64,000 nt of DNA from DATJLY01 sp963773665 (GCA_963773665.1 CAVZBZ010000004.1:682001-746000), one strand, 5' to 3'. Positions 27,110 to 36,265 are shown, counted from the first letter of the stretch. Translations and numbers: made by a program. The notes: a model not told the origin generated them from the letters alone.

Positions 27110-27750
27110 GCCCGCCGCCGCGCTACACCTATCTCCGCGACGGCGACGCGATCCGGCGCCTGTCCTTCGCGGCGATCGCTGAGACGGCCGATCTCGGCCG
27201 CATCGCGCCCGAGCTGCGCGCCGTCGCCATCCGCATCGCGCATGCGGCGGGAGACACGAGCCTCATCGCCGATCTCGTCTCATCGCCCGGCGCCGTCGCG
27301 CTGGGCCGCGCCGCGCTCTCCGCAGGCGCGCCGGTGCTGGCCGATTCGCTCATGGTCGCGGCCGGCATTTTGGAGCGCGCGCTCGGTGCCGGAAACCGCG
27401 TCGTCACGACGATCGCCGAGGCGGAAGTGCCGCCCCTCGCGCATCGGCTCGGCACGACGCGCTCTGCCGCCGCGGTCGAGCTGTGGCGGCCCCATCTCGC
27501 AGGCGCGATCTGCGCCATCGGCAATGCGCCGACCGCGCTGTTTCATCTGCTGGAGCTGATCGGCGAAGGCGCTCCGAAGCCGACGCTGGTGCTGGGCTTT
27601 CCGGTGGGCTTCGTCGGCGCGGCCGAGGCGAAGGCGGCGCTTGCCGAAAATCCGTTTGGGCTCGCCTTCATCGCGCTCCGTGGAAGGCGTGGCGGCAGCG
27701 CCATCGCCGCGGCCGCGGTGAATGCGCTCATTGCCGGTGACGGCGAATGA
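27106..27750 (+). CDS. cobH: Precorrin-8X methylmutase
   Basis: A 214-residue CobH/CbiC that moves the C-11 methyl to C-12 to give hydrogenobyrinate. The N-terminus reads MSPPPRYTYLRDGDAIRRLS; AIRIAHAAGDTSLIADL near 48 carries the catalytic histidine; TTIAEAEVPPLAHRLGTTRS and LVLGFPVGFVGAAEAK are conserved. The true start is the ATG overlapping the restored cbiX stop, not the far upstream start of the apparent fused frame. It overlaps cobL by four bases. Confidence 0.93.
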   Translation: MSPPPRYTYLRDGDAIRRLSFAAIAETADLGRIAPELRAVAIRIAHAAGDTSLIADLVSSPGAVALGRAALSAGAPVLADSLMVAAGILERALGAGNRVVTTIAEAEVPPLAHRLGTTRSAAAVELWRPHLAGAICAIGNAPTALFHLLELIGEGAPKPTLVLGFPVGFVGAAEAKAALAENPFGLAFIALRGRRGGSAIAAAAVNALIAGDGE

Positions 27751-28952
27751 GCGCGTGGCTGGCAATCGTCGGGCTCGGCGAGGACGGAGTGGCGGCGCTC
27801 GCGCCCGCCGCGCGCGCGCTCATCGCATCGGCCGAGACGATCGTCGGCGGCGCGCGGCATCTGGCGCTTATCCCCGCAGGCCGCGCCGAGCGGCTCCAGT
27901 GGAAAAGCCCGCTCGCCGCCACCATTCCCGAGATCGCGCTGCGCCGCGGCCGGCGCGTCGTCGTCGTGGCGAGCGGCGATCCGCTGTGCTACGGCGTCGC
28001 AGCCATGCTGCTTCGCGAATTCGCGCCCGACGAGATGATCGTGTGCCCCGCGCCGAGCGCGTTTCAGCTCGCGGCAGCCCGGCTCAAATGGCCGCTCGAA
28101 TCCTGCACGACGATCTCGCTGCACGGCCGCCCGCTCGAGGCGCTGCGGCTGCATTTGGCGCCCGGCGCGCGCATCCTCGCGCTCAGCACCGACGGCGCGA
28201 CGCCATCGCGCGCCGCCGCGCTCCTTCGCGACGCCGGCTGGGGGCCGTCCTCGCTCATCGTGCTCGAACACATGGGCGGCCCGCGCGAGCGGCGCGTCGA
28301 GGCGGCGGCATCGGATTGGCGCGATGAAGTCGCCGATCTCAACCTGCTCGCGCTCGAATGCCGGCCGGGGCCGGGCGCACGCGCGCGGTCGCGGCTCGCC
28401 GGACTTCCCGACGATGCCTTCGCCCATGACGGGCAGATCACCAAGCGCGAGGTGCGCGCCGCGACGCTCGCGGCGCTCGCTCCCCTTCCGGGCGAGCGTC
28501 TCTGGGATGTGGGCGCGGGCAGCGGCTCGATCGCCATCGAATGGCTGCGCTCGGGTTCTGCGATGCGCGCTGTCGCCGTGGAGCGCGATCCCGCGCGCGC
28601 CGCGCTGGCCGCGCAAAACGCCGCCACGCTCGGCGTCCCCGAGCTCGAAATCGTCATCGGCGCTGCGCCCGATTCGCTGCAAAAATTGCCGTCTCCCGAT
28701 GCGGTGTTTTGGGGCGGCGGGCTCGGCGATCCGGCAATCTTCGATGCATGTTGGCGCGCGTTGAAACCGTCGGGCCGGCTCGTCGCCAACGCCGTGACGC
28801 TCGCCGGCGAGGCGGCGCTCATCGCGCTTGCCGAGGCGCATGGCGGCGATCTCGTCCGCATCGCCGTGGCCCGCGCCGAGACGCTCGGGCGGCACCGCGC
28901 GTTCCGCCCGCTCCTGCCCGTGACGCAGCTCGCGCTGAGGAAGCCGCTATGA
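27747..28952 (+). CDS. cobL: Precorrin-6Y C5,15-methyltransferase (decarboxylating)
   Basis: A 401-residue fusion of CbiE- and CbiT-type domains. The N-terminal tetrapyrrole methyltransferase (about 1-200) opens LAIVGLGEDGVAALAPAARA and has VVVVASGDPLCYGVAAMLL. The C-terminal Rossmann methyltransferase (about 225-401) starts HDGQITKREVRAATLAALAP with LWDVGAGSGSIAIEW. It methylates C-5 and C-15 and decarboxylates the acetate side chain at C-12. It overlaps the following glycosyltransferase gene by four bases. Confidence 0.94.
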   Translation: MSAWLAIVGLGEDGVAALAPAARALIASAETIVGGARHLALIPAGRAERLQWKSPLAATIPEIALRRGRRVVVVASGDPLCYGVAAMLLREFAPDEMIVCPAPSAFQLAAARLKWPLESCTTISLHGRPLEALRLHLAPGARILALSTDGATPSRAAALLRDAGWGPSSLIVLEHMGGPRERRVEAAASDWRDEVADLNLLALECRPGPGARARSRLAGLPDDAFAHDGQITKREVRAATLAALAPLPGERLWDVGAGSGSIAIEWLRSGSAMRAVAVERDPARAALAAQNAATLGVPELEIVIGAAPDSLQKLPSPDAVFWGGGLGDPAIFDACWRALKPSGRLVANAVTLAGEAALIALAEAHGGDLVRIAVARAETLGRHRAFRPLLPVTQLALRKPL

Positions 28953-30587
28953 TCGAGGCGGCAAGCCGCGGCTGGCGGCCCTATGCGCTCCTGCTGCTCC
29001 TGTGCCTCGGCCTCTATCTGCCGGGGCTCGCGTCGTTGCCGGCGATGGACCGCGACGAGGCGCGCTTCGCGCAATCGACGCGGCAGATGCTCGAAAGCGG
29101 CGACTATCTCGACATCCGCTTCCAGGACGAGCCGCGCAACAAGAAGCCGGTCGGCGATCTATTGGCTCCAGGCGGCTGCGGTGGCGGCGCTGAGCACCGC
29201 GCAAAGCACGGCTATCTGGCCCTATCGCCTGCCGTCGCTTTTGGGCGCGGCGGGCGCGGTGCTGCTGACCTTCGCGTTCGGCGCGCGGCTCTTGGGTCGC
29301 GCGGCGGCGCTCTGCGGCGCGGCACTTCTTGCTTCCTCGCTGGCGCTCGTCGTCGAGGCGCATCTCGCCAAGACCGATGCCGTGCTGCTCTGCGCTTGCG
29401 TTGCGGCGCAAGGCGCGCTCGGCGAGATCCATCGCGCGGCGCGGCGCGGCGGCGTCTTTTGGGGATGGCCGTTCCTGTTCTGGGCGGCCGAGGGCGCCGC
29501 GGTCCTGGTGAAGGGGCCGGTGGCACCAGGGCTCGCGCTTTTGACATGCGCGGCGCTTGTCCTCGCCGAGCGCGACGGACGCTGGCTCAAGCAGTTGAAG
29601 CCGCTCTGGGGCGTGCCGCTTTTTCTCGCGATCGTGCTGCCGTGGCTTTTGGCGATCTCGCTCGCGACCGGCGGCGCGTTCATTTCCGAATCGGTCGGCC
29701 ACGATTTTTTCGGCAAGCTCTTGGGCGCGCAGGAGAGCCATGGCGCGTGGCCGGGGACATATTTGGCTCTGCTGCCGCTGACCTTCTGGCCCGGCTCGCT
29801 CCTTTTGGGCGCCGCCGCGGCGCTTGCGTGGCGCGAGCGCGGCGATCCGGCCGTGCGCTTCCTCATCGCCTGGCTGGTGCCGTTCTGGTTCGTGCTCGAG
29901 CTCGTGCCGACGAAGCTGCCGCATTATCTGCTTCCCGCCTATCCGGCGCTGGCGCTGCTGGCCGGCCGCGCCGCGCTCGATGCGCGCGCGAGCCTGCCGG
30001 CCTGGACGCGGCGCGCGGTTTCCGTCGTCTGGGCGGCGGCGAGCCTCGGCGTCGCGGCACTCCTTGCGCTCGCGCCGCTCGGGTTCGGGCAAAAGATCGA
30101 CGCCGTGAGCGTCGCGGCATCTGTTGCGATCGTGCTTCTGGGCGGTGCTGCGGCGCGCGCTCTCTGGCGCGCGGTGACGCCCGCCCTTGCGCTTCGCGCC
30201 TCGGTGCTGGCGCTTCTTGCGTTTCCGGCGCTCGCGCACGAAGCGCCGCTCATCGATCCGCTGTGGCTCAGCCGCAATGCGGCCGCGATGGTGGCGCGCC
30301 AGCGTCCGCCGCCCGGCGCACCGATATCCGCGGTGGGTTATGACGAGCCGAGCCTCGTCTTCCTGCTCGGCACCAAAACCATGATCGCCTCGCCGCAGGA
30401 GGCGGCCCGCACCCTTGCAGCGGCACGCGGCGCGCTGGCGCTGGTCGAAAGCCGCGCCGACGACGCATTCCGCAAGGCCGTGCGCGACGCCGGCGCGGAA
30501 GCGGAGGACGTGGCGCGCGTCGAGGGCATCGATTACTCGAACGGCAGGCGCATGATCATCACCCTCTATCGCGGCGCGCCGGGATGA
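28949..30587 (+). CDS. ArnT/PMT-family membrane glycosyltransferase inside the cob operon (frameshifted)
   Basis: A GT83-like polytopic glycosyltransferase. The N-terminus MIEAASRGWRPYALLLLLCL leads to the family catalytic loop SLPAMDRDEARFAQSTRQML and FQDEPRNKKPVG. An extra G near 29158 shifts the frame; deletion recovers IYWLQAAAVAALSTAQST. About ten transmembrane segments follow, with LVKGPVAPGLALL and PTKLPHYLLPAYPALALLAG typical of ArnT relatives that use polyprenyl-phosphate sugars. Restored length is about 545 residues. Start and stop overlap cobL and cobI (ATGA both sides), so it is a full member of the operon though it has no known cobalamin role. Confidence 0.85.
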
Positions 30588-31288
30588 GCGGCCGCGTCTT
30601 CGGACTGGGCGTCGGGCCCGGCGATCCCGAGCTTCTGACGCTGAAGGCGCTGGCGCGGCTGCGCGCCGCGCCCGTCGTGGCCTACCCCGCGCCCGAGAAG
30701 GGCCCGAGCTTCGCGCGCGCCATCGTCGCGCGCTGGATTTCGCCGGCGCAGATCGAAATTCCGATCCGCGTGCCGATCGAGAGCGGCGCCCCGCCGCCCG
30801 ATACGCTCTATGACGCCGCCGCATCCGCGATCGCGGCCGAGCTTGGGCGCGGGCGCAACGTCGCTGTGTTGTGCCAGGGCGATCCGTTCTTCTACGGCTC
30901 GTTCATCTATCTTTTCGCGCGCCTTGCCGCCGCGCACGAGGTCGAGATCGTGCCCGGCGTGTCGTCGCTCGCGGCGGTCGCCGCCGCGGCCAGGTGGCCG
31001 CTCGCCGTGCGCACCGACGTGCTTGCGGTGATCCCGGCGCCGCTCGACGACGACACGCTCGCCAGCCGCATAGCTTGCGCCGAGGCGATCGCCATCATCA
31101 AGCTCGGCCGCCATTTCGCCCGCGTGCGCGATCTCCTCGATCGGCTCGGCCTCGCCGCGCACGCGCGCTATGTCGAGCGCGCGAGCCTTGCCAGCGAACG
31201 TGTCCTGCCGCTCGACCAGGTGGCGCCCGAGACGGTTCCCTATTTCTCGATGATCCTGTGCCACCGGCGCGGCGAGGCGTGGCGATGA
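30584..31288 (+). CDS. cobI: Precorrin-2 C20-methyltransferase
   Basis: A 234-residue tetrapyrrole methyltransferase (CobI/CbiL). The N-terminus VFGLGVGPGDPELLTLKALA holds the glycine-rich SAM loop; NVAVLCQGDPFFYGSFIYLF and EIVPGVSSLAAVAAAA are conserved, and IIKLGRHFARVRDLL follows. It converts precorrin-2 to precorrin-3A. The N-terminus does not by itself separate the cobalt-free from the cobalt-bound substrate. Four-base overlaps on both sides. Confidence 0.93.
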   Translation: MSGRVFGLGVGPGDPELLTLKALARLRAAPVVAYPAPEKGPSFARAIVARWISPAQIEIPIRVPIESGAPPPDTLYDAAASAIAAELGRGRNVAVLCQGDPFFYGSFIYLFARLAAAHEVEIVPGVSSLAAVAAAARWPLAVRTDVLAVIPAPLDDDTLASRIACAEAIAIIKLGRHFARVRDLLDRLGLAAHARYVERASLASERVLPLDQVAPETVPYFSMILCHRRGEAWR

Positions 31289-33090
31289 GCGGCAGTCTGC
31301 CCGAGGGCGCAGCGGTCGTCGTGCTTGGCAGAAGCGCGGCAGCGCTCGGCCGGCGCATCGCGGCGCATCTGCCGGGGGCGCGCCTCCACGCGCGCGCGGG
31401 CCGCTTCATCGCGGCGGACGTGCAGTATGACGATCTCATTCCGCATCTCGCCGCGCTCTTCGCTCAAGGCACGCCGATCGTGGGCCTCTTCGCGGCCGGC
31501 ATCCTGATCCGCGCGGTGGCGCCGCTCCTCGCGCAGAAACGCGCCGAGCCGCCGGTCGTTGCGGTGGCGGAGGACGGCTCCAGCGCGGTGCCGCTCCTCG
31601 GCGGCCATCGCGGCGCCAACGCGCTTGCGCGCGAGATCGCCACGCTCGCGGAAGGACACGCCGCGATCACGACGGCGAGCGATCTGGTGCTGGGACTGGC
31701 ATTCGACGAGTTGCTGCCCGGCTGGCGCGCGGCCGATCCGGAACGGCTCAAGGACTTGGCCGCTGCGCTGATCGCCGGCGAGCCGGTAGCGATCGATGTG
31801 GAGGCGGGCGATGCCGATTGGCTGCGCGCGGCGCGGCTTGCCTTGTCACCCGATGCGCCGCACAGGATTCGCATCACGGATCGCGCGCCGTCGAGCGGCG
31901 AGCGCGCGTTCGTGCTGCATCCGCCGGTGCTGGCGCTCGGCGTCGGCTGCGCGCGCGACTGTCCGCCGGACGAGCTTCGCGGCCTCGCGGAGCAATCGCT
32001 GGCTCAGCACGGGCTCGCCGCGGGCGCGGTGGCATTCGTCACCTCGCTCGATCTCAAGATGGACGAGCCGGCGGTGCAAGATCTCGCCGCCGCGCTCGGC
32101 GTGCCGGCGCGGTTTTTTTCGGCAGCATCTCTCCGCGACGAGACGCCGCGCCTCCTGAATCCGTCTGACGCGGTGTTCCGCGCGGTCGGATGTTATGGCG
32201 TCGCCGAGGGCGCGGCGCTCGCCGGCGCTGGACAGGACGGCGCGCTCGTCGTGCCGAAGCAGGTCTCGGCGCACGCGACCTGCGCCATCGCGCGCGCCCC
32301 CGCTTCGCTCGATCCGCAAAAAATCGGCCGCGCGCGCGGCAGCCTGCGCATCGTCGGCATCGGGCCGGGCGCGAGGATGTGGCGCACCGAGGAAGCCGAG
32401 GCGGCCCTCAGGGCGTCGAGCGACATCGTGGGATTGCAGCTCTATCTCGATCTTCTGGGGCCGGCGATCCGCGGCAAATCGCTCCATGCGAGCGCGCTTG
32501 GCGACGAGGCGGGGCGCGCGAAACGCGCGCTCGATCTTGCCGCCGAGGGGCGCGCCGTGGCGCTCGTCTCGTCGGGCGATGCCGGCATCTACGGTCTCGC
32601 GAGCCTCGTCTTCGAGCTTTTGGATCGCGAGCGGCGCGCGGATTGGGCGCGCATCGACATCGAAGTCGTGCCCGGCCTCTCGGCGCTTCAGGCCGCGGCG
32701 GCCAGGCTCGGAGCGCCGTTCGGGCACGATTTCTGCGCCATTTCGCTCTCGGATTTGCTGACGCCGTGGCCCGCGATCGAGCGCCGCCTCGACGCCGCGG
32801 CCGCGGGCGACTTCGTGGTGGCGCTCTATAATCCGCGCTCCTCGCGCCGGCAGGCGCAGCTCACGCGCGCGCTTGCCATCCTGCGCGGCGCGCGCGGCCC
32901 CGATACGCCCGCGGCGCTCGCGCGCAATCTCGGCCGGCCGGGCGAGCGCGTCGTCGTCACGACGCTCGCCGGGCTCGACGAAGCCGAGATCGACATGCTG
33001 ACGCTCGTCGTCATCGGCAGCAGCACGACGCGCGTCGTGCCGGGACGAAACGCCCGTCTCTACACGCCGCGCGGATACCGCCTGCCGTGA
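31285..33090 (+). CDS. cobJ: CbiG-CobJ fusion: lactone hydrolase plus C17-methyltransferase
   Basis: A 601-residue two-part protein. Residues about 8-345 are CbiG-like: DLIPHLAALFAQGTPIVGLF, VAEDGSSAVPLLGGHRGANA, and a CobE-like C-terminal part LALGVGCARDCPPDELRGLA with SLDLKMDEPAVQDLAAALGV. Residues about 352-601 are CobJ/CbiH: SLRIVGIGPGARMW, VALVSSGDAGIYGLASLVFE, EVVPGLSALQAAAARLGAPF and LYNPRSSRRQAQL. The fusion would open the ring-A delta-lactone and methylate C-17 with ring contraction. Both domains look complete, with no linker frameshift. Confidence 0.9.
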   Translation: MSGSLPEGAAVVVLGRSAAALGRRIAAHLPGARLHARAGRFIAADVQYDDLIPHLAALFAQGTPIVGLFAAGILIRAVAPLLAQKRAEPPVVAVAEDGSSAVPLLGGHRGANALAREIATLAEGHAAITTASDLVLGLAFDELLPGWRAADPERLKDLAAALIAGEPVAIDVEAGDADWLRAARLALSPDAPHRIRITDRAPSSGERAFVLHPPVLALGVGCARDCPPDELRGLAEQSLAQHGLAAGAVAFVTSLDLKMDEPAVQDLAAALGVPARFFSAASLRDETPRLLNPSDAVFRAVGCYGVAEGAALAGAGQDGALVVPKQVSAHATCAIARAPASLDPQKIGRARGSLRIVGIGPGARMWRTEEAEAALRASSDIVGLQLYLDLLGPAIRGKSLHASALGDEAGRAKRALDLAAEGRAVALVSSGDAGIYGLASLVFELLDRERRADWARIDIEVVPGLSALQAAAARLGAPFGHDFCAISLSDLLTPWPAIERRLDAAAAGDFVVALYNPRSSRRQAQLTRALAILRGARGPDTPAALARNLGRPGERVVVTTLAGLDEAEIDMLTLVVIGSSTTRVVPGRNARLYTPRGYRLP

Positions 33091-33851
33091 GCGCGAGAAT
33101 TCATTTCATCGGCGCCGGTCCCGGCGCGCCCGATCTCATCACCGTGCGCGGCCTGCGCCTCATCGAGCGCTGTCCGGTCTGCCTCTATGCCGGCTCGCTC
33201 GTGCCGCAGGCGGTGGTGGCGGCCGCGCCCCCTGGCGCGCGCGTCGTGGACACCGCATCGCTCACGCTCGACGAGATCATCGCCGAGATGGAAAGCGCGC
33301 ATGCGGCGGGGCTGGACGTGGCGCGCGTGCATTCCGGCGACATCTCGCTCTATGGCGCCGTGGCCGAGCAGATGCGGCGCCTCGATGCGCTGGGGATTCC
33401 CTATGACCTGACGCCGGGCGTGCCGGCCTTTGCCGCCGCAGCATCCGCACTCGGCATCGAGCTGACGCTGCCCGAGGTGACGCAGACCGTGATCCTGACG
33501 CGCACCGCGGTGCGCTCGTCGCCGATGCCGCCCGGCGAGGAGCTCGACACGCTCGCCCGAAGCGGGGCCACGCTCGCGATCCATCTCTCGATCAACAATC
33601 TGGGCACAATCGTGCGCACGCTTCTGCCGCATTACGGCGCGGAATGCCCCGCGGCGATCGTTCACCGCGCAAGCTGGCCCGACGAGCGCATCCTGCGCGG
33701 CACGCTCGGCGACATCAGGAGCGCCGTCAAGCAAGCCCGCATCACGCGCACGGCGCTCATCCTCGTGGGCCGCGCGCTTGGCGCAGCGCGGTTTTCCGAA
33801 AGCCGCCTCTACGCCCCCGATCACCACCACGTGCTGCGGCCGCGGCGCTGA
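33087..33851 (+). CDS. cobM: Precorrin-4 C11-methyltransferase
   Basis: A 254-residue CobM/CbiF. It opens IHFIGAGPGAPDLITVRGLR with CPVCLYAGSLVPQAVV; VARVHSGDISLYGAVAEQMR and YDLTPGVPAFAAAASALGIE are family blocks, and a C-terminal SRLYAPDHHH marks the end. GTG start overlaps the cobJ stop as GTGA. Last gene of the cbiX-to-cobM run; convergent with the ankyrin gene four bases away. Confidence 0.94.
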   Translation: MSARIHFIGAGPGAPDLITVRGLRLIERCPVCLYAGSLVPQAVVAAAPPGARVVDTASLTLDEIIAEMESAHAAGLDVARVHSGDISLYGAVAEQMRRLDALGIPYDLTPGVPAFAAAASALGIELTLPEVTQTVILTRTAVRSSPMPPGEELDTLARSGATLAIHLSINNLGTIVRTLLPHYGAECPAAIVHRASWPDERILRGTLGDIRSAVKQARITRTALILVGRALGAARFSESRLYAPDHHHVLRPRR

Positions 33852-33854
33852 CCG

Positions 33855-34406
33855 TCACGGCTTCGTCGCGAGCGCCTGCATCACGGCGGGCTTGCCTACG
33901 CCCCAGCCGAACGCATCGCGCCCGGTAAAGTCCTGCTTGCGCGGGTCGGCGCCGGCCGCAAGAAGGATGCGCGCCGCCGCGGGCTGCCCCTGTGCCGCCG
34001 CCGTCATGAGCGGCGTGATGCCCTGGCGGTTGGGGGCGTCGACCGTGGCCTTGTTGGCGATGAGAAGGCGCACGAAGTCGATTATGCCGCGCTCCGCCGC
34101 GTAGTGGAGCGCGGTATTGCCCAGCTTGTCGCGCGCATCGACATGGGCGCCGTGGCCGAGCAGCAGCTTCGCCATCGCGAGATTGTCGAACGAGGCGGCA
34201 TAATCGAGCGCGGTTCTGCCGCTTTCGCTTTCGAGCGCGTCCGGATCGCGATCGCCCTTCGCCAGCAGGTCCGCGACCTGGCTCGTCTCGTTGTGGGATG
34301 CCGCGTCCGCCAAGGTGTACCAGTCGTCCCACGCGCCCTGCGAAGCGGCCGGGGCGGCAACTCCCGCCATGAGCGTCAAGCCGAGCGCCGCCGTCCGCCA
34401 CTTCAT
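33855..34406 (-). CDS. Exported ankyrin-repeat protein
   Basis: A 183-residue protein with a Sec signal peptide (MKWRTAALGLTLMAGVAAPA, cleavage likely after ASQ) and about four ankyrin repeats from residue 30 on, for example GRTALDYAASFDNLAMAKLL, GNTALHYAAERGIIDFVRLL and GITPLMTAAAQGQPAAARIL. Probably periplasmic, binding a protein partner. GGGAGGTTCGGGCG before the ATG serves as the ribosome-binding site. It lies 14 bases after cobK on the same strand, so it may be the last gene of the cbiD-cobK operon, but no link to cobalamin is known. Confidence 0.82.
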   Translation of the reverse strand: MKWRTAALGLTLMAGVAAPAASQGAWDDWYTLADAASHNETSQVADLLAKGDRDPDALESESGRTALDYAASFDNLAMAKLLLGHGAHVDARDKLGNTALHYAAERGIIDFVRLLIANKATVDAPNRQGITPLMTAAAQGQPAAARILLAAGADPRKQDFTGRDAFGWGVGKPAVMQALATKP

Positions 34407-34420
34407 CGCCCGAACCTCCC

Positions 34421-35182
34421 TCATCCCAGCCGGTCGGCAATCCACGCGACCACCTCGGCGGCGCTTGCGACCGAAGGGCCGGGCTCGGGCGGCGGGCGCT
34501 GCACCATGACCACCGGAATCCCGGCCTCGCGCGCCGCCAAAAACTTTGCCGGAAGCGCGCCGCCGCTCGCCTTCGCGACCACGACCTCGATCGCGTGACG
34601 ATGCAGAAGATCGCGCTCGCCGTCCAGTGTGAAAGGCGGCCGCGCGACGATCACGACCGCATCGCCGAGCGGCAGTTCTGCGCGCGGCGGTTCGATCAGG
34701 CGGACGACGAACCGGATGCCGTCCAGTCCCGCGAACGCGCCCAGTTCGCGCGCGCCGACGGTGAGGAAGGCGCGCCGCCCGATGCGCGCGACCTGCCGTG
34801 CGGCCGCGGCTGCGTCCGGCGCCTCGATCCAGCGATCTCCCGCGGCGGCGCGCCAGTGCGGCCGCACCACGGCAAGGCGCGGCACGGACGCTGCTTCCGC
34901 CGCACGCCGCGCGTGGCCCGATATCGTGACCGCGAACGGATGCGTCGCATCGACGAGGAGCGCGATGCCGTCCGCGCGCAGATATGCGGCAAGCCCGTCG
35001 GCGCCGCCGAACCCGCCGGTCCGCACGGTTCCGGGCACGGGCGCGGGCCGTGCCGTGCGGCCGGCGAGCGACGTGACGACGCGGAGCCCTGCGCCGAACC
35101 GCTCGCCGAGCGCGCGCGCGATCGCTGCCGCTTCCGCCGTGCCGCCGAGGATCAGGACCGTGCGCGCGTCAGGGGCCGGCAT
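34421..35182 (-). CDS. cobK: Precorrin-6A reductase
   Basis: A 253-residue CobK/CbiJ. The N-terminus TVLILGGTAEAAAIARALGE is the family nucleotide loop; RTGGFGGADGLAAYLRADGI, LLVDATHPFAVTISGHARRA and VAKASGGALPAKFLAAREAG are conserved. It reduces the macrocycle at C-18/C-19 with NADPH. Its ATG lies inside the 3' end of cbiD (14-base overlap), so the two are coupled. Confidence 0.93.
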   Translation of the reverse strand: MPAPDARTVLILGGTAEAAAIARALGERFGAGLRVVTSLAGRTARPAPVPGTVRTGGFGGADGLAAYLRADGIALLVDATHPFAVTISGHARRAAEAASVPRLAVVRPHWRAAAGDRWIEAPDAAAAARQVARIGRRAFLTVGARELGAFAGLDGIRFVVRLIEPPRAELPLGDAVVIVARPPFTLDGERDLLHRHAIEVVVAKASGGALPAKFLAAREAGIPVVMVQRPPPEPGPSVASAAEVVAWIADRLG

Positions 35183-36245
35183 GCGCGACAAGATTGCCGG
35201 CGCGGTCGAACAGCGCCACGTCCAATTCGATGCCGGGCTTGAGCCGGTCGAGCGCCACGCGCCGCGCATCGTCGGCGATGCTGGCGGCGAACGCCTCGGC
35301 GCAATCGGGCGCAAGCGCCGCCATCGCCGCGCCGACGCTTGCCGCGGCGCCGGCCGCTTCGATCGCGGAAGCGGGCGCGCCGATGCGGGCAAGCCGGCGC
35401 GCCAGCTCGGCGCCGCCGATGCGGCTGCGCGCCGAGTGCAGGTCGAGATGGCCCTCCGCGAGCTTCGCCATCTTGGCGATGCCGCCCGCGAGCGTCACGC
35501 GCGGCACCGGATGCCGGCGCAGATATTTGAGCACGCCGCCGACGAAATCGCCCATGTCGATGAGGGCGAGGTCCGCAAGCCCGAAGAGAAGCTGCACCGC
35601 CGCTTCGGACGTGCTGCCGGTCGAAGCGGCGATATGCGTGAGTCCGGCGGCGCGCGCCACGTCGATGCCGCGCTCGATCGACGCGATCCAGGCCGAGCAC
35701 GAATAGGGCACGACGATGCCGGTCGTGCCGAGGATCGACAGGCCGCCGACGATGCCGAGACGCGCATTCATCGTTTTTGCCGCAAGCGCAGCACCGCCCG
35801 GGATCGACAGCGTGACTTCGAGATCGGGCGCGGCTTCGAGCTCTTCGAGCGCCCGTGCGATCATGGCGCGCGGGCCCGGATTGATCGCGGGCTCGCCGAC
35901 GCCGAGCGGCAGGCCCGGCAATGTCACGGTGCCGACGCCGTCGCCGGCGTGGAAGCGGATGCCCGCGCCACGCTCGGCGCGCTTCAGCTCGGCGATCACC
36001 ATGGCGCCGTGCGTCACGTCGGGATCGTCGCCCGCGTCCTTGACGATGCCGGCGCGCGCCGTGTCCGCGCCGCGTTCCTTCAGCGCCAATGGAAAGCGCG
36101 GCCGCTCGCCGCCTGGGAGCGCGATCGTTACCGGATCCGGGAAATGCCCGCTGATCAGCGCCTCGAAGGCGGCGCGCGCCGCCGCGGCCGCGCACGCGCC
36201 GGTCGACCAGCCGCGCCGCAACATGGGCTTTCGCCGCTCCGCCAT
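35169..36245 (-). CDS. cbiD: Cobalt-precorrin-5B C1-methyltransferase CbiD
   Basis: A 358-residue CbiD, which performs the C-1 methylation and acetaldehyde loss step. It opens LRRGWSTGACAAAAARAAFE and keeps GDDPDVTHGAMV, VGEPAINPGPRAMI, GGLSILGTTGIVVPYSCSAW, and AASTGSTSEAAVQ. CbiD belongs to the cobalt-early route and takes the place of CobF, of which there is no trace in the window. Operon head for cobK; divergent from cobA with REP-type hairpins between them. Confidence 0.92.
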   Translation of the reverse strand: MAERRKPMLRRGWSTGACAAAAARAAFEALISGHFPDPVTIALPGGERPRFPLALKERGADTARAGIVKDAGDDPDVTHGAMVIAELKRAERGAGIRFHAGDGVGTVTLPGLPLGVGEPAINPGPRAMIARALEELEAAPDLEVTLSIPGGAALAAKTMNARLGIVGGLSILGTTGIVVPYSCSAWIASIERGIDVARAAGLTHIAASTGSTSEAAVQLLFGLADLALIDMGDFVGGVLKYLRRHPVPRVTLAGGIAKMAKLAEGHLDLHSARSRIGGAELARRLARIGAPASAIEAAGAAASVGAAMAALAPDCAEAFAASIADDARRVALDRLKPGIELDVALFDRAGNLVAHAGP

Positions 36246-36265
36246 GCGCGAAGTCTAGGCCGCGC

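Noticed and set aside
26191..27750. A 519-codon open frame looking like a CbiX-CobH fusion
   Set aside because: The 30 residues at the junction are low-complexity and out of frame; deleting one G gives a His-rich CbiX tail and an ATGA overlap with a normal cobH start. The fusion is a frameshift artefact.
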